The notes under the pieces were generated by a model. That model saw only the letters and a list, made by a program, of their open reading frames with translations, was not told the origin of the DNA and ran no database searches. The position numbers and the translations under genes were made by a program. DNA of 11,394 nt from contig JAFXMP010000001.1 in the NCBI GenBank assembly GCA_017530275.1, forward strand, positions 1 through 11,394, given 5' to 3'. Shown here one piece after another: positions 6,197-11,394 of this stretch (position 1 is the stretch's first letter; the number at the start of each line of letters is the position of its first letter). The stretch comes from Clostridia bacterium. Its GTDB lineage: Bacteria > Bacillota_A > Clostridia > Christensenellales > Aristaeellaceae.

Positions 6197-6243
6197 ACTG
6201 AAAAAGCCAGTCCTTTTCAGAACCGACTTTTTCAGTGGCCTTA
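6190..6243. repeat. 17-bp perfect inverted repeat, terminator or interspersed element
   Basis: TAAGGCCACTGAAAAAG (6190-6206) pairs with CTTTTTCAGTGGCCTTA (6227-6243) around a 20-base loop. It lies 37 bases after the stop of the esterase operon and would serve as its terminator, although no clear T-run follows on the minus strand. The perfect long stem, and its position at the break in the neighbouring gene remnant, also fit a small interspersed palindromic element. Confidence 0.6.
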
Positions 6244-6279
6244 AAATTTCGGATGTTTCGGGGAATCGAAAAGGTTTTT

Positions 6280-6921
6280 TCAGCTGACCAGGCCGGGCAC
6301 CAGTTTCGCCAGCATTCCGGCCAATTGTGCGTGGCCATTTTTCGTCAGGTGGGTAAAGTCTACGGGATTGAACTCGCAGTCCTTGGCGTCCAGGTAATAC
6401 ACGCTGTTCCGTTCGGCCACGGTCTTCATGTACTTCGGCAGCGCCTTGGATTTTTCCACGCAGCCCGGGCCCATTACCTCGTCATGGAAGCCGTCGCCCA
6501 GGGGCGGGGGACAGATGACCAGGATGTTGGGGCCTTTCGCCGTCCAGCATTCCACGGACTTGCACTTCTTGATCAGCCGTTCCATGCCCACGGCGATGGC
6601 GGCGGCGTTGGCGCCGAAGCGCTCCTTGGTGTCGTTGGTGCCCAGCATGATAATGAGCAAGTCCACCGGCTCATGACTCATCAGGATGGGATACGCTGCG
6701 GACACAGCGTCCATGCTTTCGTGCAGCGCGTCCACAAACACGGTGGTGCGCCCGCCCAGGCCCTCTTCCAGCACCAGGTATTCATCCCCCAGCGCCCTTT
6801 GCAGCAGACAGGTCCAGCGCTCGTCCTCGTTAAAGCGGCTCCCGCCGTCGGCGCAGTCGGTGGGATCGGCGCAGTAACCGTGGGTGTTGGAATCGCCGAG
6901 GCATACGATGTGCTTCTTCAT
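6280..6921 (-). CDS. SGNH/GDSL-family esterase, likely carbohydrate esterase
   Basis: The 213-residue protein removes an ester, probably an acetyl group, from a small substrate. It starts MKKHIVCLGDSNTHGY. Block I contains the nucleophile Ser11 in GDS. Block II is GLGGRTT (54-60) with the oxyanion Gly. Block III is LGTND (93-97) with Asn96. Block V is DFTH with Asp188 and His191. There is no signal peptide, so it acts in the cytoplasm, after uptake. ATG 6921 is chosen over the longer open frame to 7074 because AAAGGAG ends nine bases before it and the GDS block is normally at the N-terminus. It is the last gene of the minus-strand unit after the regulator and YhcH. Substrate cannot be inferred beyond an esterified sugar. 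Confidence 0.88.
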   Translation of the reverse strand: MKKHIVCLGDSNTHGYCADPTDCADGGSRFNEDERWTCLLQRALGDEYLVLEEGLGGRTTVFVDALHESMDAVSAAYPILMSHEPVDLLIIMLGTNDTKERFGANAAAIAVGMERLIKKCKSVECWTAKGPNILVICPPPLGDGFHDEVMGPGCVEKSKALPKYMKTVAERNSVYYLDAKDCEFNPVDFTHLTKNGHAQLAGMLAKLVPGLVS

Positions 6922-6969
6922 GGGTTGATGCTCCTTTTTTGTATTATTTTGTGGGCGCCTTATGCAGCG

Positions 6970-7078
6970 AAGTGTGGAGTGTGAAGAGTGGAGATTGGAG
7001 TGATAAAAGATTTCAATTGAGGCTCGTCTGTCGAGAGAATGCAAAACATTCTCTATATAAACTCCACACTCCACTCTT
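6970..7078. repeat. MITE-like element with imperfect terminal inverted repeats
   Basis: A 17-base end at 6970-6986 (GTGTGGAGTGTG core) matches the reverse complement of 7062-7078 at 15 of 17 positions, including a perfect 10-bp pair at 6971-6980/7061-7070. Inside is a second hairpin, AGAGAATG/CATTCTCT (7034-7041/7047-7054), with a 5-base loop. The 109-bp unit fills the gap between two genes of one operon. No target-site duplication is evident, and the GAGTG-rich ends are of low complexity. Confidence 0.4.
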
Positions 7079-7093
7079 ATCTAAAACGTCCCT

Positions 7094-7543
7094 TCATTCA
7101 GCCTTCACCTTCACCACCGCCTTCCGGCAGAAGGCGGGGCTATGCTCCGGCAGGCCGGGGGCGTGGGGTTCGCCGGGGAGGAAAATGACGAACTGGTTTT
7201 CGTGGAGGGTGAATTCAACAAACTTTTCCACTCCGGTCACGGGACGGAAATCGCCTTTCAGTTCGCCCAATTCCCCTAAACCCCAGCGGAAGCGCTCGCT
7301 GCCTTTGAGTACCAACTGAATGTCGGCGTACACGGCATGAGCCTCATAAGAAGGTTCTTTCTCTTCCTGGGTGTATTCCTGCATATTCACGAACACGCTG
7401 TCTCCGTCAATGTCGTGGCGGCCCAGGGACAGGGACGCGAAGTCCGCGGTCAAAAGGAATGACTGGGCCGTGGCGAAGTTCTTCCCCAGCTTTCCCAGGT
7501 CAAAGGAAAACCCTTTTCCTTGCTTGATTTCTTCGATCAGCAT
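7094..7543 (-). CDS. YhcH/YjgK/YiaL (DUF386) family protein
   Basis: At 149 residues this matches the usual family length. The family has a double-stranded beta-helix (cupin-like) fold with a metal site, and its members lie in operons for sialic acid, uronic acid and other sugar breakdown; they are proposed to act as sugar mutarotases or isomerases. Visible family marks are YEAHAVYADIQ (66-76, with E67, H69 and D74), the later GSERFRW strand, and the LPGEPHAPG loop (122-130) with H127. GGGAGG precedes ATG 7543 by about nine bases. The gene begins 15 bases after the regulator's stop, so the two are co-transcribed. It is cytoplasmic, with no signal peptide. The exact substrate is not visible. 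Confidence 0.92.
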   Translation of the reverse strand: MLIEEIKQGKGFSFDLGKLGKNFATAQSFLLTADFASLSLGRHDIDGDSVFVNMQEYTQEEKEPSYEAHAVYADIQLVLKGSERFRWGLGELGELKGDFRPVTGVEKFVEFTLHENQFVIFLPGEPHAPGLPEHSPAFCRKAVVKVKAE

Positions 7544-7558
7544 AAAACGCTTCCTCCC

Positions 7559-8254
7559 TCAGTATTCTTCATAGGAATTCGTCTGCGTGTATTTGCCCGA
7601 CGAGTAGTGCGCCATCATGGCCTGGGCGAAGGCCAGGTAGTCATACTGTTCCAATGCGTCCACGATGCGCTCGTGCTTGGTGACGGTGCTGGCCAGGTGG
7701 GGCATTTTCGCTTCTAGCTGGAAGCCGCTGTCCGCCGCCCAGATGGCGTCCAGCACGGAATTCAGGATGGTGTTGTTCAGAGAACGGAACATGGCGGTAT
7801 GGAACCTTTGGTCGGCCTCCTCGAACATTTCGCCTTTTTCCCACCGCTGCCTGATTTCCGTGGCGCAGGCCCGCATTTCGGCGATGTCCTCCTTGGTGAT
7901 GGAGTCAAACGCCTGCCGCATGAAGCTTAGCTCCAGGGCTTTGCGCACGGAGAACATTTCCCGCACGTGCTTTTCCTGCCCGTCCATGTGGAAAAACAGC
8001 ACGTTCTGGAAAATGAAGTCCAGGCTGAATTCCCGCACCTCCGTACCCCGTCCCGGGCACGCCCGCACCATGCCCATCAACTCCATGCTCTTGATGGCTT
8101 CCCGGCACACGTTGCGGCTCACGCCCAGCTGGGCGCAAAGCTGCTGTTCCGTGGGCAGCAGGTCGCCGGGGCCGAGCCTGTATTCCATGATATAGCTGCG
8201 TATTTCCCGGAACGCCTGGATATACAGCTTTTCATTCCTGCTGATGTCTGTCAT
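7559..8254 (-). CDS. GntR-family regulator, FadR/FCD subfamily
   Basis: The 231-residue protein pairs an N-terminal winged helix with a ligand-binding FCD domain. The DNA-binding part (about 8-72) shows PTEQQLCAQLGVSRNVCREA with the recognition helix at about 45-57, then the wing ending GRGTEV. The FCD domain (about 98-222) keeps the metal set D148, H152, H194 and H216, as in regulators that sense sugar acids or other carboxylates. ATG 8254 is preferred because AGGTGGG (8267-8261) precedes it by six bases; ATG 8260 abuts that site and the longer frame to 8296 starts upstream of it. It is transcribed from a perfect promoter and faces the transporter operon, so it probably represses both divergent units and responds to an intermediate of the imported sugar. 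Confidence 0.93.
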   Translation of the reverse strand: MTDISRNEKLYIQAFREIRSYIMEYRLGPGDLLPTEQQLCAQLGVSRNVCREAIKSMELMGMVRACPGRGTEVREFSLDFIFQNVLFFHMDGQEKHVREMFSVRKALELSFMRQAFDSITKEDIAEMRACATEIRQRWEKGEMFEEADQRFHTAMFRSLNNTILNSVLDAIWAADSGFQLEAKMPHLASTVTKHERIVDALEQYDYLAFAQAMMAHYSSGKYTQTNSYEEY

Positions 8255-8270
8255 GCGCATCCCACCTTTG

Positions 8271-8281
8271 ACAAAGTTTGT
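8271..8281. promoter_or_regulatory. Palindromic operator candidate in the GntR leader
   Basis: ACAAA-G-TTTGT is an 11-bp perfect palindrome between the predicted GntR transcription start (near 8294) and its ribosome binding site. Its position suits autorepression, though it does not match the GT-N3-AC form of the other site. Confidence 0.4.
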
Positions 8282-8300
8282 AGGATGTTTTGCCAAATTT

Positions 8301-8329
8301 ATTATAATTCATCCCGGTTGTTCTGTCAA
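8301..8329 (-). promoter_or_regulatory. Consensus sigma-A promoter of the GntR-YhcH-esterase unit
   Basis: Read on the minus strand: TTGACA (8329-8324), a spacer of exactly 17 bp, and TATAAT (8306-8301). Both hexamers are perfect. The predicted leader to ATG 8254 is about 40 bases. Confidence 0.85.
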
Positions 8330-8387
8330 TAAAAAGAATGTTCTGGCCATAATTTTGTCAGATTAGAAATTTATTTTCAAAATGCTA

Positions 8388-8416
8388 TTGACATATCAGA
8401 ATATTTGTAGTACATT
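8388..8416 (+). promoter_or_regulatory. Sigma-A promoter of the transporter operon
   Basis: TTGACA (8388-8393), a 17-bp spacer and TACATT (8411-8416). The -35 is perfect and the -10 matches four of six positions, including T, A and the final T. The predicted start is near 8423, giving a leader of about 65 bases. Confidence 0.82.
8405..8415. promoter_or_regulatory. GntR/FadR-type operator candidate over the -10
   Basis: TTGTAGTACAT contains the palindrome TGTA-G-TACA (8406-8414) and fits the FadR-subfamily pattern TNGT-N3-ACNA except for its last base. It overlaps the -10 of the transporter promoter, so bound regulator would block polymerase. Confidence 0.5.
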
Positions 8417-8429
8417 TAGATCAACAGTG

Positions 8430-8450
8430 GACTTTCCGTAGGGGAAAGTC
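8430..8450 (+). ncRNA. Leader hairpin in the transporter mRNA
   Basis: GACTTTCC (8430-8437) pairs with GGAAAGTC (8443-8450) across a 5-base loop, beginning about seven bases after the predicted transcription start. It has no T-run. It most likely protects the 5' end of the mRNA or shapes the leader. Confidence 0.4.
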
Positions 8451-8488
8451 ACAGCCGACAACAAATTATTAAAAGGAGGATCCCATCC

Positions 8489-9733
8489 ATGAAGAAGCTG
8501 CTTGCTCTGCTCCTGTGCCTGATGCTGATGATTCCCGCTTTCGCTCTGGCCGAGGACGTGGAAATCACCCTCTGGACCTACCCCATCGGCAGCTGGACGG
8601 ACGACGCCGTCGTTTCTTCCCTGCTGGCGGATTTCAACGCCGTGCACCCTGAAATCAAAGTCAACGTACAGTTCCTGGATTATGTTTCCGGCGACGACCA
8701 GGTGACCACAGCTATCGAAGCCAAGACCACCCCCGACATCATCTTCGAGGGCCCGGAACGCCTGGTGGCCAACTGGGGCGCGGCCGGCAAGATGCTGCCC
8801 CTGAACGAGCTGTTTGAGGAAGAAGCGGGAAAGGCCATCTATGAAGGCGTGGCCGGTTCCTGCAAGGGCAAGGACGGCAACTACTATGAGTATCCCCTGT
8901 GCATGACCGCCCACTGCATGGTCATCAACAAGAAAGCCTTTGAGGCCGCCGACGCGATGCAGTACATCGACGCGGAAAAGCACACCTGGACCACCGAAGG
9001 CTTTGAAAACGCCTGCAAGGCGCTGGCCGCCACCGGCTTCACCCCCGTGACCGGCATCGTGTACTGCGGCGGTCAGGGCGGCGACCAGGGCACCCGCGCC
9101 CTGGTGTACAACCTGTACAGCGGCCGCTTCACCAACGAAGACTTCACCAAGTATACCATTGACAGCGAAGAAAACATCAAGGGCCTGCAGAAGCTGTACG
9201 ACATGGTGCAGGAAGGCCTGCTGACCGCCGACCCCGGCATCGTGGCCGCGGAAGAAATCAACTACTTCTGCAACGGCACCTCCGCCATGGGCTTCTGCTG
9301 GAACGCCGCCCTGGAAACCAACAACAAGGACAACCTGGCCGAGAACGTGGAAGTGTTCCCCATGGCCTTCCCCTCTGACGACGGCGTGCCCACGCTGGAC
9401 GGCGGCATCTGGGGCTTCGGCGTGTTCAACAACGGCGACGACGCCAAGGCCGCTGCCGCCAAGGAATTCATCCGCTTCATGTGCAACGGCAACACCAAGG
9501 CCGTGTACGCCACCGGCTATTTCGCCACCCGCGACATGGAAGACATCTACACCGGCACCGAGAAGGAAATCAACGCTTCCTACAGCATCTTCGCTCCTTA
9601 CTTCGGCGGCTACTACCAGATCGCTCCCAACTGGCCCGTGCAGCGCACCGCCTGGTGGAACCTGCTCCAGCGCATCTTCGCCACCGGCAACATCGCGGAC
9701 GAAGTGGCCGTGTACCTGTCTGAAGTGCAGTAA
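8489..9733 (+). CDS. Extracellular carbohydrate-binding protein of an ABC transporter
   Basis: The 414-residue protein captures a sugar or oligosaccharide outside the membrane and delivers it to the permeases encoded next to it (SBP family 1, MalE/UgpB-like). It begins MKKLLALLLC and has a hydrophobic core with an AFALA cleavage motif, so signal peptidase I would cut after Ala21 and leave EDVEITLWTYP. The mature start, the DFNAVHPEIKVN segment at about 49-60 and the TPDIIFEGPE segment at about 80-90 are typical of the family. AAGGAGG lies nine bases before ATG 8489. Unusually for a Gram-positive binding protein, Cys10 is not in a lipobox, so no lipid anchor is predicted. Two hairpins follow the gene, which should raise its mRNA above the permeases'. 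Confidence 0.93.
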   Translation: MKKLLALLLCLMLMIPAFALAEDVEITLWTYPIGSWTDDAVVSSLLADFNAVHPEIKVNVQFLDYVSGDDQVTTAIEAKTTPDIIFEGPERLVANWGAAGKMLPLNELFEEEAGKAIYEGVAGSCKGKDGNYYEYPLCMTAHCMVINKKAFEAADAMQYIDAEKHTWTTEGFENACKALAATGFTPVTGIVYCGGQGGDQGTRALVYNLYSGRFTNEDFTKYTIDSEENIKGLQKLYDMVQEGLLTADPGIVAAEEINYFCNGTSAMGFCWNAALETNNKDNLAENVEVFPMAFPSDDGVPTLDGGIWGFGVFNNGDDAKAAAAKEFIRFMCNGNTKAVYATGYFATRDMEDIYTGTEKEINASYSIFAPYFGGYYQIAPNWPVQRTAWWNLLQRIFATGNIADEVAVYLSEVQ

Positions 9734-9740
9734 CAATAAT

Positions 9741-9756
9741 TGCTGAGGAATCAGCA
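9741..9756 (+). repeat. Small hairpin with GGAA (GNRA) loop after the binding-protein gene
   Basis: TGCTGA-GGAA-TCAGCA is a perfect 6-bp stem with a GNRA tetraloop, eight bases after the stop codon. It is probably an mRNA-stabilising element for the binding-protein transcript. Confidence 0.45.
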
Positions 9757-9770
9757 TCATCATCCGATCA

Positions 9771-9803
9771 GCGCCCCCCGTTTCCCCCCGGAGCGGGGGG
9801 CGC
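9771..9803 (+). terminator. Strong GC hairpin between binding protein and permease genes
   Basis: GCGCCCCCCG (9771-9780) pairs perfectly with CGGGGGGCGC (9794-9803) around a 13-base loop. Only a short TTT follows, so it is better read as a partial terminator or a 3' processing barrier that keeps permease expression below that of the binding protein. Confidence 0.6.
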
Positions 9804-9834
9804 AGTTTCGATCAAAGGAAAGTTGGTGGAAAAG

Positions 9835-10743
9835 ATGGCGCAAACGGTTCCCATTCCCCGCGGCATGAAGGAAGCCCGCCGCCGTGAAAACATCGCGGGT
9901 TATCTGTTCATGGCGCCCAGCCTGCTCTTTTTTATTGGCTTCGTGATTTTCCCCATGGGCATGTGTCTGGTGACCAGCTTTTTTAATTACACCATGACCG
10001 AATTCACCTTCACCGGCCTGAAAAACTACCAGATCATGTTTGGTGATTCCGTTTTCATCAAAGCCCTGGTGAACACCATCGTGATTGTGGTGGTCAGCGT
10101 GCCCATCACCTGCATGTTCTCCCTGTGGGTGGCTTCCGTGATTTATAAGATGCGGCAGTTATACACGTCCTTCTTCCGCTGCGTGTTTTACCTGCCGGTG
10201 GTCACCGGCTCCGTGGCGGTCACGGTGGTGTGGAAATGGATATTCAATAACTACACCGGCGTACTGAATTATGTATGCAAGGCGCTGGGGATCATCAGCA
10301 CGAATGTGAACTGGCTGGGCGACCCCGGCACCGCCCTGTGGTGCATTATCACCATCCTGCTCACCACCTCCGTAGGCCAGCCCATCGTGCTGTACGTGAG
10401 CGCCTTGAGCAACGTGGATCATTCCTTGGTGGAAGCCGCCAGCGTGGACGGCGCTACCAATATGCAGACCTTCTGGCGTATCAAGTGGCCCCAGATTATG
10501 CCCACGACCCTGTACATCCTGGTCATTACCACCATCAATAGCTTCCAGTGCTTCGCGTTGATCCAGCTGCTGACTTCCGGCGGGCCGAACCACGCCACGG
10601 AAACCATCATGTATTACATCTATTACAATGCTTTCAAGCTGCAGAATTACGGTTACGGCAGCGCCATGGGCATCATCCTGGCCATCATCATCGCTGTTTT
10701 CAGCGCCATCCAGTTCCGTCTCGCCAAGACGGACAATGGCTGA
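9835..10743 (+). CDS. Sugar ABC transporter permease, MalF/UgpA type
   Basis: This 302-residue membrane protein is one half of the importer channel. It has a charged cytoplasmic start (KEARRRENIAGY), six hydrophobic segments at about 23-48, 78-103, 115-136, 168-190, 223-245 and 276-293, and the EAA loop from E200 (EAASVDGATN, with P223 closing it), which contacts the ATPase. ATG 9835 with GGTGG just upstream is taken as the start. GTG 9826, six bases after AAAGGA, is an equal alternative and would add three residues. It follows the binding protein after the GC hairpin and precedes the second permease by 16 bases. No ATPase gene is in the window; Clostridia often use a shared MsmK-type ATPase encoded elsewhere. 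Confidence 0.92.
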   Translation: MAQTVPIPRGMKEARRRENIAGYLFMAPSLLFFIGFVIFPMGMCLVTSFFNYTMTEFTFTGLKNYQIMFGDSVFIKALVNTIVIVVVSVPITCMFSLWVASVIYKMRQLYTSFFRCVFYLPVVTGSVAVTVVWKWIFNNYTGVLNYVCKALGIISTNVNWLGDPGTALWCIITILLTTSVGQPIVLYVSALSNVDHSLVEAASVDGATNMQTFWRIKWPQIMPTTLYILVITTINSFQCFALIQLLTSGGPNHATETIMYYIYYNAFKLQNYGYGSAMGIILAIIIAVFSAIQFRLAKTDNG

Positions 10744-10759
10744 GAGGGGAGGGGTAAAC

Positions 10760-11394
10760 ATGTTCGCCATTGAAAAGAAACAGCGTGCCTCCCTGCTGAA
10801 TAAGCGCGCACCGGAGGTTGACAACACCGATCACAGCGTCCATGCTCTGACTCCTTACCGGGTCGCCAGCGTGGTTATCCTGATCATCCTCACCCTGCTG
10901 TTGATCTTCCCCCTGTACTGGATCATTACAGGTTCTTTCAAAACGAAACTGGCCATCAACGCCCGCGTGCCCGTCTGGTTCCCGGTGGAGCCCACGCTGG
11001 ACAACTACCAGCGGCTTTTCCAGAAGCCCGCCTTCACCTGGCTGTTCAACACGGTGCTGATCTGCGCCGCTGCCATGGGCCTGACCTGCGTTTCCGCCGC
11101 TATGGGCGGCTATGCCCTGGCGAAAAAACGCTTCACGGGCAGGACGTTCCTGTTTTCCCTGTTCGTTTGCGCCATGGCCCTGCCCAAGCAGGTGATTCTG
11201 ATTCCCTTGCTCAAAGAAATGGCGTTTTTAAGGCTCCATAACACCCTCTGGGCCGTGATCCTGCCCACCGTGGGCTGGCCCTTCGGCGTGTTCCTGATGA
11301 AGCAGTTTTCCGAGAGCATTCCCAATGAAATGCTGGAGGCCGCCCGCATCGACGGCGCGGGAGAGACGCGCACCTTCATCGACATCGTGCTGCC
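10760..11394 (+). CDS. Sugar ABC transporter permease, MalG/UgpE type (3' partial)
   Basis: The frame from ATG 10760 stays open to the window end, giving 211 residues of a protein usually near 280-300. A GGGAGGGG ribosome binding site lies just upstream. Membrane segments are visible at about 34-57, 94-116, 128-150 and 162-181. The conserved GSFKT follows the first segment, and the EAA loop begins at E193 (EAARIDGAGE). The last one or two membrane segments lie beyond the window. It pairs with the preceding MalF-type subunit to form the channel. The N-terminal cytoplasmic tail of about 33 residues is somewhat long but not unusual. Confidence 0.93.
   Translation, partial: MFAIEKKQRASLLNKRAPEVDNTDHSVHALTPYRVASVVILIILTLLLIFPLYWIITGSFKTKLAINARVPVWFPVEPTLDNYQRLFQKPAFTWLFNTVLICAAAMGLTCVSAAMGGYALAKKRFTGRTFLFSLFVCAMALPKQVILIPLLKEMAFLRLHNTLWAVILPTVGWPFGVFLMKQFSESIPNEMLEAARIDGAGETRTFIDIVL

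Larger units (their letters stand above)
5971..6279. other. Gene-poor junction between the defence and sugar regions
   Basis: About 300 bases hold no intact gene. The stretch contains an in-frame continuation of the broken gene up to 6075, a 12-bp hairpin (6044-6090), a minus-strand C-terminal remnant (from 6131) and a 17-bp hairpin (6190-6243). It is AT-richer than both neighbours and looks like a decayed junction. Confidence 0.6.

Noticed and set aside
6235..6984. 249-codon plus-strand ORF
   Set aside because: Antisense to the SGNH esterase, which has all four catalytic blocks; this frame has shadow composition.
6922..7074. Longer N-terminus of the esterase
   Set aside because: The extension is read from the MITE-like repeat and precedes the ribosome binding site; the GDS block sits correctly with ATG 6921.
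8335..8344. AGAA-N2-TTCT as a second GntR operator
   Set aside because: A four-base half-site in an AT-rich stretch is too likely by chance and does not match the GT-N3-AC form.
8396..9763. 455-codon minus-strand ORF
   Set aside because: Antisense to the binding-protein gene, with low-complexity Gly/Val/His composition typical of shadow frames.
10159..10827. 222-codon minus-strand ORF
   Set aside because: Antisense to the two permease genes and without recognisable domains.

Overview
The window looks like a chromosomal segment of an uncultured gut- or rumen-type Clostridia (Bacillota). This is inferred from the moderately high GC of the metabolic genes, strong AGGAGG-type ribosome binding sites, consensus sigma-A promoters, and a solute-binding protein and permeases of the type common in carbohydrate-degrading Clostridia. 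It has two unrelated halves. The first (1 to about 6.2 kb) is a rearranged restriction/defence region. The second (about 6.28 kb to the end) is a sugar-uptake locus with a divergent control region.

Defence half. Positions 1-435 hold the end of an unrecognised gene and a 103-codon ORF. These are followed at 451-531 by a broken copy of the first codons of a type I restriction subunit gene (hsdR), stopped after 26 residues. An AT-richer block of about 2 kb follows: a promoter, a 65-residue glutamine-rich ORF, a possible terminator, a second promoter, and a gene for an AlbA_2/GHKL-ATPase/winged-helix protein (1054-2517). A complete 1098-residue HsdR with an N-terminal DUF4145-like extension begins at 2575. 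Its first codons repeat those of the broken copy. The AlbA_2 gene is bracketed by two nearly identical four-unit arrays of TACCCTAAAR, both with 11-10-10 bp spacing. One lies in its own leader and the other overlaps its last codons and precedes hsdR. No hsdM or hsdS is visible. The gene after hsdR is reduced to a 27-residue ORF with a strong ribosome binding site, followed by hairpins and a minus-strand gene remnant.

Sugar half. On the minus strand a FadR-type GntR regulator, a YhcH/YjgK/YiaL (DUF386) protein and an SGNH esterase are read from a perfect TTGACA-N17-TATAAT promoter. Divergently, a TTGACA-N17-TACATT promoter drives a secreted solute-binding protein and two ABC permeases, the second cut by the window end. 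A GT-N3-AC palindrome overlaps the plus-strand -10 and another palindrome lies in the GntR leader, so the regulator probably controls both sides. The gene set suggests import and de-esterification of an acetylated or acidic oligosaccharide; the substrate cannot be read from the sequence.

The most unusual item is the AlbA_2-hsdR module with its paired arrays and the duplicated hsdR start. It could be a self-regulated defence cassette, and both repeat pairs could support precise deletion by recombination.
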